A stretch of DNA of 43,620 nucleotides from Methylovulum sp. (GCA_030653435.1 JAURZI010000056.1:1-43620), one strand, 5' to 3'; positions 25,133-34,225 are shown, numbered from the stretch's first letter. The notes: generated by a model not told the origin, from the letters alone. Made by a program: numbers and translations.

Positions 25133-25821
25133 AGCACATTGCCGTTTTCGGTTACAGCATTATGTCGCTCGAAGTCATGAAACGCTTGCAACAAAGCCAA
25201 GATCAGCTGGTCTTTATCGGCCAGGATGAGGCTGAAGCAGAGCTGATGGAAAAACAGGGATTTATCACACAAGTTATTGATTTCAGGGATGACGAACAAC
25301 TCAAAGCGATAGGCATAGGCAGCCATATCGATATCCTGTTCTGCTTTTACCCTACCGATTCCGATAATGTTTTTTTAACCATTTCCGCACGCGCCATCGC
25401 AAAAAACCTGACGATTATTGCTATTGTTGATGATCCCGAATCGGCGGAAAAATTATTGGCGGCAGGCGCCAATAAAATTATTGACCCTTATGAAATTTGC
25501 GGCAGAAAAACGCATGAAATGTTAACCCGACCGGAGATTTCCAATATCCTGGATAATACGGTGTTCGGGCGGCATGATTTAAACCTGGTACAAATTGAAA
25601 TCCCTAAAGGGTCTTGTCTGGAAGACACTGAAATCAGCGACTTGAAATTAGGCGAAAAACATAACTTAATTCTGATCGGCGTTGTTGATAAAGAATTAGG
25701 CGATGAATTATATTTTGCTGTCGGCGAAAAAGAGCATCATTTGGATGCAGGTGATCTATTGGTGGTTCTGGGGGCTGCTTCAGAGATCAAGGCGTTCAAG
25801 GCCAGCATTGCCTGCCCCTGA
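25129..25821 (+). CDS. stand-alone RCK (TrkA-N/TrkA-C) regulatory protein
   Basis: This 230-residue soluble protein resembles half of a TrkA. Residues 1-120 form a Rossmann-like RCK domain (HIAVFGYSIMSLEVMKRLQ), and residues about 145-230 form a TrkA-C-like domain. The glycine pattern of the nucleotide loop is weakened (GYSIMS instead of GxGxxG), so nucleotide binding may be altered. It starts at an ATG that overlaps the channel stop (ATGA), which indicates translational coupling. It probably forms hetero-assemblies with the RCK domain of the upstream channel; that is inference from gene order. Confidence 0.85.
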   Translation: MKHIAVFGYSIMSLEVMKRLQQSQDQLVFIGQDEAEAELMEKQGFITQVIDFRDDEQLKAIGIGSHIDILFCFYPTDSDNVFLTISARAIAKNLTIIAIVDDPESAEKLLAAGANKIIDPYEICGRKTHEMLTRPEISNILDNTVFGRHDLNLVQIEIPKGSCLEDTEISDLKLGEKHNLILIGVVDKELGDELYFAVGEKEHHLDAGDLLVVLGAASEIKAFKASIACP

Positions 25822-25824
25822 ACG

Positions 25825-25871
25825 CAGCCTTTATGCCAGTGCGGGTTTTGCATGCCGGACACCAAAGGCTG
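25825..25871. terminator. weak inverted repeat between RCK gene and fabV
   Basis: CAGCCTTT (25825-25832) pairs with AAAGGCTG (25864-25871) around a 31-base loop, in the short gap between two convergent genes. It is a possible but weak bidirectional terminator. Confidence 0.3.
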
Positions 25872-25895
25872 TACCTGTTAAGCAGGGCTAGGCTG

Positions 25896-27092
25896 TTAAA
25901 AGTTAGTCGCCACTTGCGGCTCCGTTTCCGCATCATAATCAACACCGGCCAAGCCAAAGCCGAATAATTTCAAGAAATCGTCAGAATAGGCTTGGAAATC
26001 GGTTAGTTGCATTAAATTGGCTTCGGTCACTTGTGGCCAGATGGCTTCCACGCGCGCCTGTACGTCAGCCGCCAATTCCTTGTCATCGACACGATAACGG
26101 TTGTCCTGGTCCAGGCGCGGATTTTCGGCGTACAAACATTCCGTAAACAGACGCTGGATTTGTTCAATGCAATGCTCGTCAGTGCCGTCTTCTTTCATGA
26201 CTTTAAACAAGATGGACAAATATAACGGCATCAGGGGAATCGCCGAACTTGCTTGGGTGACCAAGGCTTTTAATACCGCGACACGGGCGCTGCCCCGCAC
26301 GTCTTGCAGCTTGGCGCTGATCGCCTTGGAGGCACGATCCAAATCTTCCTTAGCCTTGCCAATAGTGGCTTGCCCATAAATAGGCCAGGTCAATTTGTCG
26401 CCCAGATAGGTATAAGCCACGGTTTGCGCGCCTTCCGCGAGCAGATCCGCCTCTTTTAATGCTTCTATCCATAACTCCCAATCTTCGCCGCCCATCACTT
26501 TAACGGTGTTGGCAATTTCCGCTTCCGTTGCCGGTTCCAGCGTGATGTCATGGATTTTTAAGCTGTCCGTATTCAGGTTTTTAGAGGTGTACGCATGGCC
26601 TATGGGTTTTAGCACCGACGTATAAACATCGCCGGTCACCGGATCGGTGCGCCGTGGCGATGCCAAACTGTACACTACCAAATCGACCTTACCGATGCCG
26701 TTTTTCAACAATGCCAGCACTTGGTCTTTAACGCCGCTGGAAAAAGCATCGCCATTAATGGTGTGTGCGTATAAACCTTCGGCAGCAGCGGCATCATGGA
26801 ATGCCGAGGTGTTGTAATAGCCCGGCGACGCGGTTTTGTCGGTAGGCGGCTTCTCAAAACAAACCCCCAAGGTTTTTGCGCCGCAGCCAAAGGCGGCGGT
26901 AATCCGCGAGGCCAAACCATAACCGGTTGAACAACCCAGGATCAATACATTTTTTGGGCCGCTGATGCCCGCTTTGTCACTTAGGCTGCCCTGCGCTTTA
27001 GTGTAGGCGATTTGCTCCTGGACATGAGCCGCGCAACCTTGTGGATGGGCATTAGTGCAAATAAAACCGCGAACTTTTGGCTTAATAATCAT
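25896..27092 (-). CDS. fabV: trans-2-enoyl-ACP/CoA reductase FabV
   Basis: This 398-residue NADH-dependent reductase catalyses the last step of fatty-acid elongation. The N-terminal nucleotide-binding loop is NVLILGCSTGYGLASRI (near 48-64). The FabV-specific Tyr-x8-Lys catalytic pair is Tyr239 and Lys248 in WPIYGQATIGKAK. YSLASPRRTDP near 141 is another family segment. Length matches the family (about 400 residues, longer than FabI). FabV enzymes are known to be comparatively insensitive to triclosan. Upstream, about 300 bases separate it from the divergent oxidoreductase gene. Confidence 0.96.
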   Translation of the reverse strand: MIIKPKVRGFICTNAHPQGCAAHVQEQIAYTKAQGSLSDKAGISGPKNVLILGCSTGYGLASRITAAFGCGAKTLGVCFEKPPTDKTASPGYYNTSAFHDAAAAEGLYAHTINGDAFSSGVKDQVLALLKNGIGKVDLVVYSLASPRRTDPVTGDVYTSVLKPIGHAYTSKNLNTDSLKIHDITLEPATEAEIANTVKVMGGEDWELWIEALKEADLLAEGAQTVAYTYLGDKLTWPIYGQATIGKAKEDLDRASKAISAKLQDVRGSARVAVLKALVTQASSAIPLMPLYLSILFKVMKEDGTDEHCIEQIQRLFTECLYAENPRLDQDNRYRVDDKELAADVQARVEAIWPQVTEANLMQLTDFQAYSDDFLKLFGFGLAGVDYDAETEPQVATNF

Positions 27093-27426
27093 GGGACAAT
27101 CCTGTATGGGTCTGGTCAGTTAACGTCTGCTACGAGTCAATCGAGCTGTTTGATGAATAAACGCTATTATAACCGCATAAGGTACAATAACTCGATAGCG
27201 CGGACGAGGCGCCGGGACGTTTCAGCTTTTTACGCTACCATAAGTATATGCACAAAAAAACCGATACCTTGACCGTTCAGGGTAAGTTGCTTATCACTGG
27301 AAACAGCGCACCAAAAGTCCAGCAGCGCTTTTGAAATAAGCAGTAAAGGCTGCCCAGCGCATTAGGGACCTGCAAGAACAGCTTAGTTTATGCAGGGAAT
27401 TGTCGACACAGCAAACACTTACGCAC
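27093..27426. other. divergent promoter region, no gene seen
   Basis: This gap lies between divergent fabV and the SagB-like gene. No convincing ORF or strong hairpin is present. It must hold both promoters, but I could not assign clear -35/-10 boxes. The frame of the oxidoreductase extends into its right end as far as a TTG at 27400. Confidence 0.4.
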
Positions 27427-29022
27427 ATGCCTACTCCATCAACCACAACTATCCTAAACTACCACAACCGCACGAAACACACTTTGGAGCGCTACGCCAA
27501 AAGCCCGGACACACTGGATTGGGACGATCAACCCGACCCGTTCCGGCGCTTTTCCGGTTGTGAGGTGGTTCCGTTGCCTAGGCCCGGCGCCATGCTGCAA
27601 ACCTTGTTTGCCCAATTTGACACCCCGCATTTGATCCCTAAGCAGCCGCTAAACCGGGCAAGCCTTGGGTTATTACTGGAATTGTCGTTTGGCCTGTCGG
27701 CATGGAAGGCATACGGCCCCAACCGCTGGTCATTGCGTTGCAACCCGTCCAGCGGCAATCTACATCCGACCGAAGCCTATCTGATCAACACCGACGGCAT
27801 GCTGATGAAGCCGGGGCTTTACCATTATGTCAGCTATGACCATCATCTCGAACAGCGTTGCCAATTTGCAGACCCTAGCAACGATGTTGGCCTGCTTATC
27901 GGCTTGTCTTCGGTACATTGGCGGGAAGCCTGGAAATACGGCGAAAGGGCTTACCGCTATTGCCAGCATGACACCGGCCATGCCCTAGGCGCTTTGCGTT
28001 ATGCCGCCGCCACGCTAGGCTGGTCTATAGAACTGGTAACCCGCTATTCCGATGACGAAACCGCATTTCTGCTGGGGCTTAACCGCAGCCACGACTTTAT
28101 TGATAACGAGCATGAGTTCCCTGATTTTATTTGCCGCATCCATACGCGCAGCAATCATGCCCCCTTGCCTGCCCAGGCATTGCTGGAGGCTGCCCGAGAC
28201 GGCGTCTGGTCCGGAAAAGCGGATAGTTTGCGAGCCTACCATCTCTATAAATGGCCGGTTATCGATGAAGTTGCCCATGCCGCAAAAAAATGGCACACGG
28301 CAGATGCCAATTGGCAAGCAGCCCCTCAACACCTGATCAAATCGGTATGCCATACAAGCGCTGTTGATATTATCCGCAGCCGCCGCAGCGCCCAACATTT
28401 TGACGGCACGCTATCGCCACTGCCCAGCAGCGATTTTTATCGGATGCTGAGTGCAGTGCTGCCTGCCGCAAAAATACCTTTCGACAGCTGGCCGTGGTCG
28501 CCCAAAGTCCATTTGTTTATTTTTGTGCATCGGGTTGAAGGCCTGCCATCCGGGCTGTATGCCTTACCCAGAAGCACCGACGTCCTACAAAAATTAAAGG
28601 CCGCAACGCTGGCTGATTTTGCATGGCAAACGGTATCAGACGACTTGCCGTTATATCAACTGTACCCTGGCGACTTCAGGCAAACCGCCAAGACGCTATC
28701 TTGCCGCCAAGCCATCGCCGGCGACAGCGCCTTCAGTTTGGCAATGCTCGCCGAATTCAGCGAGCCTTTGGAAGAACAGGCCTGGAATTACCGCCGCCTG
28801 TTCTGGGAATGCGGCCTGATAGGCCAAGTGTTATATCTGGAAGCCGAAGCAGCCGGTGTACGCGGCACCGGTATCGGCTGTTTTTTTGATGACAGCGTAC
28901 ATGAAATATTCGGCATTAAAGATAACAGCTTCCAAAGCCTTTATCATTTTACGGTAGGTAGGCCGCTAGAAGACCAGCGCTTGCAGACCCTGCCAGCTTA
29001 TGGACATTTACCGGCCTTGTAA
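27427..29022 (+). CDS. SagB/ThcOx-type nitroreductase-fold oxidoreductase, two-domain
   Basis: This protein has about 531 residues from the ATG at 27427; a TTG at 27400 is an alternative. It contains two nitroreductase-like domains in tandem. The first (about 60-280) has LRCNPSSGNLHPTEAYLI, a segment typical of the SagB/ThcOx family, and WKYGERAYRYCQHDTGHALG. The second (about 310-525) has SRRSAQHFDG and EAEAAGVRGTGIGCFFDD. SagB-type enzymes are FMN-dependent dehydrogenases; the best-known oxidise azolines in modified peptides, but many stand-alone homologues have unknown substrates. No cyclodehydratase or precursor gene is nearby. The role here is open. Confidence 0.8.
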   Translation: MPTPSTTTILNYHNRTKHTLERYAKSPDTLDWDDQPDPFRRFSGCEVVPLPRPGAMLQTLFAQFDTPHLIPKQPLNRASLGLLLELSFGLSAWKAYGPNRWSLRCNPSSGNLHPTEAYLINTDGMLMKPGLYHYVSYDHHLEQRCQFADPSNDVGLLIGLSSVHWREAWKYGERAYRYCQHDTGHALGALRYAAATLGWSIELVTRYSDDETAFLLGLNRSHDFIDNEHEFPDFICRIHTRSNHAPLPAQALLEAARDGVWSGKADSLRAYHLYKWPVIDEVAHAAKKWHTADANWQAAPQHLIKSVCHTSAVDIIRSRRSAQHFDGTLSPLPSSDFYRMLSAVLPAAKIPFDSWPWSPKVHLFIFVHRVEGLPSGLYALPRSTDVLQKLKAATLADFAWQTVSDDLPLYQLYPGDFRQTAKTLSCRQAIAGDSAFSLAMLAEFSEPLEEQAWNYRRLFWECGLIGQVLYLEAEAAGVRGTGIGCFFDDSVHEIFGIKDNSFQSLYHFTVGRPLEDQRLQTLPAYGHLPAL

Positions 29023-29181
29023 TCAACAGCTACGCCGGCGCGGACCAAACCCACATGCAACGGAAGGCGCTGGGCGACTGGAATAGGCCATTATTTTTCG
29101 GTTATTGAGATCACTCTCTTAGCCAAGTTTATATTAGACCGAGGCAAGATCCGCGTATCCTTTTAGGCTTAGCCGCACGAC

Positions 29182-29685
29182 TCAATCCGGCTGGTAAAAA
29201 ATATAATCCGCCGAATATGCAATCCGTTTTTCCTGGCCTAAATGGTTGCCGTCACAACCCGTTACCGGCGGCAAGCCGCGCTGAGTATTAATCCGGTTAA
29301 TATAACTGGTTTTGCTGAACGGCCCATCGCCCTTATGTCCGATGATCTCCACCAGCAACCAAGTGATGGCCGAGCCTGGCGACATATCGAACTTACCGGT
29401 TATTTTGCCTTGCACGCGGCTGCCTTCCTTATATTCCCAAACCGGCCCTTCATAATGCTTGCCGATAATCTGGCCTTGGGCGTCGAATAATTGAGCATCG
29501 GGCGCTTGTATCTGCCACGAATAAACGCCGCCACTTAAGGCGCATTGATAAATCTGCTCACCCTTGGCATGCGCCGTCAGCATCGGGTGATGGCCTGACG
29601 GTACTTTAATCACATCCGGTATCGAAACACCGGCATTGGCAATACTGGGTAACAATACCGATAAGCACAGAATTTTTTTTAGCAT
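29182..29685 (-). CDS. exported DUF3455 domain protein
   Basis: This 167-residue protein has a signal peptide (cleavage near ANA-GV) and a single DUF3455 domain. Family features include GEQIYQCAL, WQIQAPDAQLFD, IGKHYEGPVWEYKEGSRV, a conserved YINRINTQRGLPPVTGC and the C-terminal YSADYIFY. The function is unknown. The ATG at 29685 gives a proper signal peptide; a start at 29697 would overlap the SDR stop. It lies directly behind the SDR gene on the same strand, so the two are probably co-transcribed. Confidence 0.8.
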   Translation of the reverse strand: MLKKILCLSVLLPSIANAGVSIPDVIKVPSGHHPMLTAHAKGEQIYQCALSGGVYSWQIQAPDAQLFDAQGQIIGKHYEGPVWEYKEGSRVQGKITGKFDMSPGSAITWLLVEIIGHKGDGPFSKTSYINRINTQRGLPPVTGCDGNHLGQEKRIAYSADYIFYQPD

Positions 29686-29690
29686 AGTTA

Positions 29691-30386
29691 TCACCATGGC
29701 ATAGTCGAGCCGTCGTATTTAACAAAACAGCCTGATTGGTCTAAGGAAAATTTTGCGATGACATCGCGCATGCCGGAAATGCTGTCACAGGCATCAACCA
29801 AAGCATTTGGGCCGCCCATATCGGTTTTGACCCAGCCTGGATGGAATATCAGCACGCCGACAGACTGCGGCTCAAGATCTAGCGCGAGGCTTTTCATAGC
29901 GGCATTCAAGGCGGCTTTGCTGGAACGGTATAAGATACTGCCACCGCTGTTATTGTCCGTCATGCTACCCATTAAACTGCTGATATTGACGATCAGCTTG
30001 GTGTCACTGGCCTTGAGCTGGCTTAAAAAGGCTTCCGCCATTTTCACGGGGGATAACGTGTTGACCCGCAAAGTTTGGCTCCAGGCTTGATAATCCAAAT
30101 GACCAAAGCGGTTTGCCGGGGTGTCGCCGTAAACGCCGGCATTATTGATTAAGACATCAATACTGCGGTCGGATAACTTACGCGCCAGCGCGTCAATCTG
30201 GGTAAATTCGGCAACATCCAAGCCTTCTATCTGAACGACAGGATATTGCCTAGCGAGCTCAAGTAATGCCGACGCTTGTTCAGGTTGGCGGCAACAAGCA
30301 ATGACTCGCCACCCATCTTCGGCATACTGCTTGCAAAATTCCAGACCCAGCCCTCGATTAGCGCCGGTAATTAAAACGGTGGTCAT
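29691..30386 (-). CDS. SDR family NAD(P)-dependent oxidoreductase
   Basis: This 231-residue classical short-chain dehydrogenase has the cofactor loop TGANRGLG (7-14), the structural NNAG (81-84), and the catalytic Ser137, Tyr153 and Lys157 (ISSLMG and YRSSKAAL). The PGWVKTDMGG segment is typical of the C-factor/carbonyl reductase-like group. The substrate is unknown. A DUF3455 gene follows immediately on the same strand. Confidence 0.9.
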   Translation of the reverse strand: MTTVLITGANRGLGLEFCKQYAEDGWRVIACCRQPEQASALLELARQYPVVQIEGLDVAEFTQIDALARKLSDRSIDVLINNAGVYGDTPANRFGHLDYQAWSQTLRVNTLSPVKMAEAFLSQLKASDTKLIVNISSLMGSMTDNNSGGSILYRSSKAALNAAMKSLALDLEPQSVGVLIFHPGWVKTDMGGPNALVDACDSISGMRDVIAKFSLDQSGCFVKYDGSTMPW

Positions 30387-30513
30387 GCATGACTCCTATA
30401 AAATAATCTACAGCACATTGCTGTGTCGGGTTAAGCGGACGCAATTTTAGCATATCCGGGGCAAAACCACGGACTGACGAACGGCGACCGACCGGCCTCG
30501 ATGTTACGGGCAT

Positions 30514-30550
30514 AAAAAAACCTTCTGCATCTTAGTCGATGCAGAAGGTT
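30514..30550 (-). terminator. sodB intrinsic terminator
   Basis: A perfect 13-bp stem (AACCTTCTGCATC and GATGCAGAAGGTT) with a 6-base loop is followed, on the minus strand, by a run of T residues. It lies 15 bases beyond the sodB stop. Confidence 0.92.
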
Positions 30551-30564
30551 ATCAGACAAACAGA

Positions 30565-31146
30565 TTAGGCTGCGAAATTAGCTGCGGCAAAATCCCAGTT
30601 CACTAAGGCCCAGAAGGCTTCCAGGTAAGCTGGACGGGCGTTGCGGTAATCGATGTAATAAGCATGCTCCCACACATCGCAAGTCAATAACGGTGTTTGG
30701 CCTGTAGTCAACGGACAAGCCGCGTTGCTGGTGCTGACCAGAGCCAGGCTACCATCTGCATTTTTCACCAACCACGCCCAACCCGAACCGAAGGTAGTCA
30801 CTGCACATTTGGTAAAGTCTTCTTTAAATTTATCAAACGAGCCGAACGTGGCGTTAATGGCGTCGGCTAAAGCGCCGCTAGGCTGGCCACCCGCGTTTGG
30901 GGCAAGGCTATTCCAGTAAAACGTGTGGTTCCAAACCTGCGCCGCATTATTAAAAATGCCTCCGGAAGATTTCATAATAATTTCTTCCAATGACAGGCCC
31001 TCAAATTCGGTTCCAGGAACCAAGTTGTTCAGGTTTGTCACATAAGTTTGGTGATGTTTACCATAATGGTATTCCAGCGTTTCTTCTGAAATATAAGGTA
31101 TCAGTCTGTTTTTAGCATAAGGCAAAGCAGGAAGTTCGAAGGCCAT
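30565..31146 (-). CDS. sodB: superoxide dismutase [Fe]
   Basis: This 193-residue cytoplasmic enzyme converts superoxide to oxygen and hydrogen peroxide. Metal ligands are His27, His74, Asp157 and His161 ([18 protein letters not shown] and [11 protein letters not shown]). Gln70 in [13 protein letters not shown] is the outer-sphere residue expected for the iron form. Length and spacing match the iron enzyme. The AT-rich upstream region has a -10-like TATACT on the minus strand. Confidence 0.96.
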   Translation of the reverse strand: MAFELPALPYAKNRLIPYISEETLEYHYGKHHQTYVTNLNNLVPGTEFEGLSLEEIIMKSSGGIFNNAAQVWNHTFYWNSLAPNAGGQPSGALADAINATFGSFDKFKEDFTKCAVTTFGSGWAWLVKNADGSLALVSTSNAACPLTTGQTPLLTCDVWEHAYYIDYRNARPAYLEAFWALVNWDFAAANFAA

Positions 31147-31360
31147 GTGATTATCCTAAGCAAAAGTTAAAAGAAGGGTTAATAAAATCACGGAGTATAA
31201 TTACCCAGTGATTTGATAAGTTATAACTTTAGCATTGCTAGGCACAGAAATAAAGCCGGACTTTACCGCTATGCTTAAGCCGCCCAATATGTGTTTGCAT
31301 CAACATGCCAACACAGTTACCTTATAAGCTGGTACCAAACACTTTAAACGCTATCATGAC

Positions 31361-31624
31361 ATGACGACAAAAATTAACGCGCCCTTACCTGTTGCCGTTG
31401 AAGCCGGTGTAAGATATTCATGGTGCAGTTGCGGCCATAGTCAGGCCATGCCTTTATGTGACCATTCGCACCGGGAACTTTCAGAAAAAAAATCCGTGAA
31501 ATTTATTGCCGCACAAACCGAAACCCTGTTTCTATGCGGCTGCTCCGAAACACAGACACCGCCTTATTGCGACGGCAGCAAGCATTGTGACAAGCCGCTA
31601 AAAGATGCTGATTATGGCTATTGA
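31361..31624 (+). CDS. CDGSH-type iron-sulfur protein
   Basis: This 87-residue protein carries two CDGSH-like [2Fe-2S] motifs in tandem: CSCGHSQAMPLCDHSH near residue 24 and CGCSETQTPPYCDGSKH near residue 65. The first has DHSH in place of the usual DGSH. Tandem bacterial CDGSH proteins are thought to act in redox or iron-sulfur handling. Its stop overlaps the start of a CYTH-domain gene by 11 bases, which suggests one operon. Confidence 0.88.
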   Translation: MTTKINAPLPVAVEAGVRYSWCSCGHSQAMPLCDHSHRELSEKKSVKFIAAQTETLFLCGCSETQTPPYCDGSKHCDKPLKDADYGY

Positions 31625-32084
31625 AATCGAGCATAAATTTTTACTCGCCAGCGAGGAATGGCGACAGCACGTCAGCCACTCGGTCAAGTACCGGCAAGGC
31701 TATTTAAGTTCGGCCGCAACGTGTTCAATCCGGGTCAGGACTAGCGACAAACAAGCATGGCTTAATATCAAAAGCGCCACGATAGGTACGCACCGGCATG
31801 AATATGAATATGAGATTCCCCTGGTTGATGCCCATGAGATGCTCAGTAATCTATGTAATAAACCGTTGATAGAAAAAACCCGCCATTTCGTCTTTGATGA
31901 CGGTAATGTCTGGGAAATAGATGAATTTGCCGGCGTTAACCAAGGCTTGTGCGTTGCAGAGATTGAGTTACCGGAAATTGGCAAGGACTTTAGCAAGCCG
32001 CCTTGGTTAGGTGCTGAAGTCACCAGTGATCTGCGTTATTACAACAACAACCTCGCTATCCACCCTTACTCAGAATGGCAATAA
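31614..32084 (+). CDS. CYTH domain protein (inorganic triphosphatase-like)
   Basis: This 156-residue protein is a single CYTH domain, the triphosphate tunnel fold. The signature ExExK is Glu4, Glu6 and Lys8 (MAIEIEHKFLL). RQGYLSSAATCSIRVRT, YEYEIPLVDA and IEKTRHFV are other family segments. Single-domain members hydrolyse tripolyphosphate or nucleoside triphosphates. The ATG at 31614 is preferred over 31605 because it begins the conserved strand. It overlaps the upstream CDGSH gene. Confidence 0.88.
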   Translation: MAIEIEHKFLLASEEWRQHVSHSVKYRQGYLSSAATCSIRVRTSDKQAWLNIKSATIGTHRHEYEYEIPLVDAHEMLSNLCNKPLIEKTRHFVFDDGNVWEIDEFAGVNQGLCVAEIELPEIGKDFSKPPWLGAEVTSDLRYYNNNLAIHPYSEWQ

Positions 32085-32139
32085 CCCCAATATTTCATTA
32101 GGTTATTAAATACCCCATCATTTGCCTTATATTTAGCTT

Positions 32140-32853
32140 ATGAAAATAATATTTTTTGTCGCTTTATTACTACTCTCCCTGCGCTGTGCAGCAGAGGATT
32201 TACAGGCTGCCCTCAACCGTGTTGAAGCCGAATGGGCAACGATATATTACGACACGCCCAAAGGTCAGCAAGCGTCGGCCTATGCCAAATTACTGGACAA
32301 AGCAACCGAACTCTCCGGGCAATATCCCAAAGATCCCGCCGCTCTATTTTTACAAGCATTGGTCAAGGCAAGTTATGCTGACCACCAGGATCCGGTTTCA
32401 GCACTAGAGGCTATTTATGGCGTCCGCGATTTATTAGGCAAAGTCATTGCAATCAACCCAAACACCATGAACGGCTCGGCATATGTCGTATTGGGAGTCC
32501 TCTACCATAAAGCGCCACCTTGGCCGATTGCATTTGGCGATAACGAAAAAGCCGGCCAATTGCTGCAAACCGCGCTCAAAATCAGCCCTAACGGCATAGA
32601 CAGCAATTATTATTACGGCGATTTTCTATTAGCCAACAACCAGTTGGAAGAGGCCGAAATTTATTTCGAAAGGGCAAGCAACGCGCCAGTAAGGCCGGAG
32701 CAACGTTATGCTGACAGTCAGCTGCAAAATGAAGCAAAGCTCGCGCTAAAAACCACCCGACAAAGAAACAGCAGCGCTACCGGCAGCACCTCATTAACCT
32801 TATTGGACAGCCGCACGCAAGACATACTTGACGGGGCCTCAACAACACAATAA
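32140..32853 (+). CDS. exported tetratricopeptide-repeat-like protein
   Basis: This 237-residue protein starts with a signal peptide (MKIIFFVALLLLSLRCAAED). It is alpha-helical with TPR-like units: DPAALFLQALVKASYAD, SAYVVLGVLYHKAPP and DSNYYYGDFLLANNQLEEAE. The pattern, including the PWPIAFGDNEKA segment, resembles the TatT-like family of periplasmic TPR proteins. It probably serves as a scaffold, and the partner is unknown. The polar C-terminal 40 residues look unstructured. Confidence 0.65.
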   Translation: MKIIFFVALLLLSLRCAAEDLQAALNRVEAEWATIYYDTPKGQQASAYAKLLDKATELSGQYPKDPAALFLQALVKASYADHQDPVSALEAIYGVRDLLGKVIAINPNTMNGSAYVVLGVLYHKAPPWPIAFGDNEKAGQLLQTALKISPNGIDSNYYYGDFLLANNQLEEAEIYFERASNAPVRPEQRYADSQLQNEAKLALKTTRQRNSSATGSTSLTLLDSRTQDILDGASTTQ

Positions 32854-32934
32854 TACTGCGGGTGTTTTATAAAGCCGCTTTCTGCTAAGATACCCGCCCA
32901 TTCACATATCTCCTTAACTATTCAGGAAATCATT

Positions 32935-33258
32935 ATGACTTTTGTAGTCACTGAAAATTGTATTAAATGTAAATTTACTGACTGTGTAGACGTCTGTCCT
33001 GTGGACTGCTTTCATCAAGGCCCCAATTTTTTGGTGATCGACCCGGACGAGTGCATAGACTGCACTTTATGTGAGCCTGAATGCCCTGCCAATGCGATTT
33101 TTGCTGAAGACGAAGTGCCTGAAGGACAAGAAATCTTCATCCAGTTAAACGCCGAATTAGCCAAACTCTGGCCGTCCATTACCGAAGTACAGGCGGCACT
33201 GCCCGATGCTGATGAGTGGAATGGTAAAGAAGGCAAAATCGATTTGCTGGAAAAATAA
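32935..33258 (+). CDS. fdxA: seven-iron ferredoxin FdxA
   Basis: This 107-residue ferredoxin carries one [3Fe-4S] and one [4Fe-4S] cluster. Cysteines lie at 9, 12, 17, 21, 25, 40, 43, 46 and 50 ([12 protein letters not shown]), the pattern of proteobacterial FdxA. The C-terminal extension ending in KIDLLEK is also typical. It has a good AGGAA ribosome-binding site. Confidence 0.95.
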   Translation: MTFVVTENCIKCKFTDCVDVCPVDCFHQGPNFLVIDPDECIDCTLCEPECPANAIFAEDEVPEGQEIFIQLNAELAKLWPSITEVQAALPDADEWNGKEGKIDLLEK

Positions 33259-33427
33259 AGCCCACACGAGAAAACCAAGCGATGGACAGCAACATAAGCT
33301 GCTGTTCCAAAAGCTGATCCAGGCTTTCAACTTGGCAACAGAAAAAACTGTCTGTAACAGACGGCTATACGTTCAAAGTTGGAAGCCCCGCTAATCACCG
33401 CAAGCCATCACCTAAAAACAACCGCTA

Positions 33428-34042
33428 GTGACCGACACGCTCCCTGTCTTATACAGCTTCCGGCGCTGCCCTTATGCCATCAGGGCGAGAATGGCCATAG
33501 CCTATGCCGATGTATCGGTAACGCTCAGGGATGTGGACTTAAAACACAAACCGGAACACCTGCTGGTCATTTCACCTAAAGCTACCGTGCCGGTATTGCA
33601 GCTTCAAAATGGTGTCGTGATTGATGAAAGCCTGGCTATTATGCAATGGGCATTGGCACAACATGACCCTGATAATTGGCTGTCTAGCCCGCAAGACGCT
33701 TATCAGTTAATCGAATGGAATGACGGGGATTTTAAATATTACCTGGATCGTTACAAATACGCCGACCGCTATCCTGAATTTCCCGCAAGCCATTATCGTC
33801 AGCAAGCGGAACTGTTTTTGTCTGAACTTGAGCAGCGCTTAAGATCTGCACGGCATTTATGCGGCAGTTCGTTTGCGCTGGCGGATGCCGCTATTTTTCC
33901 GTTTATACGGCAGTTTGCCAACGTTGATAATCACTGGTTTGAACATTCACGCTATCCGGCCTTGAACATCTGGCTAAGCCGATTATTAAACTCCGTATGG
34001 TTTAATGCCGTCATGGGCAAATTCCATGCTACTCCCATCTGA
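33428..34042 (+). CDS. glutathione S-transferase family protein
   Basis: This 204-residue protein starts with GTG at 33428. The N-terminal thioredoxin-like domain has SFRRCPYAIRARMAIAYA with Cys14 in a CPYA motif, and the cis-proline ATVPVL followed by ESLAIMQW. The helical C-terminal domain has SFALADAAIFPFIRQF. The CPYA motif points to the redox-active (omega/beta-like) glutathione transferases that reduce mixed disulfides. The substrate is unknown. The last codons and the stop fall inside a long inverted repeat that begins at 34031. Confidence 0.88.
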   Translation: MTDTLPVLYSFRRCPYAIRARMAIAYADVSVTLRDVDLKHKPEHLLVISPKATVPVLQLQNGVVIDESLAIMQWALAQHDPDNWLSSPQDAYQLIEWNDGDFKYYLDRYKYADRYPEFPASHYRQQAELFLSELEQRLRSARHLCGSSFALADAAIFPFIRQFANVDNHWFEHSRYPALNIWLSRLLNSVWFNAVMGKFHATPI

Positions 34043-34225
34043 TCGAAAAAACGTCTAAGTTTTTAATACCGGCAACGCCTACCGTCACACGAAACGTAGG
34101 GCGCGCCGCACGCGCCTTTTCCGGTACCGAGCCGCCGATGGCGCGCACAGCGCGCCCTACGGTGCGAACAGGCTAAATAATGACCTCTGGCAAAAACTTC
34201 AACGCTTTTTGACTCAGATGGGAGT
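34031..34225. repeat. 195-base element with 35-bp imperfect inverted ends
   Basis: The segment 34031-34065 matches the reverse complement of 34191-34225 with the first 12 bases (ACTCCCATCTGA) identical and few gaps after. The left arm includes the end of the GST gene. The enclosed sequence contains a second inverted repeat (34095-34161). The genes on both sides converge, so this can act as a shared terminator; a miniature mobile element is the alternative. Confidence 0.6.
34095..34161. repeat. GC-rich REP-like palindromic repeat
   Basis: CGTAGGGCGCGC (34095-34106) and GCGCGCCCTACG (34150-34161) are perfect inverted ends of a 67-base unit. Its GC content is much higher than its surroundings. 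Similar GTAGGGCGCGC-type units are dispersed in many proteobacterial genomes (from memory). It sits in the loop of the larger inverted repeat. Confidence 0.65.
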
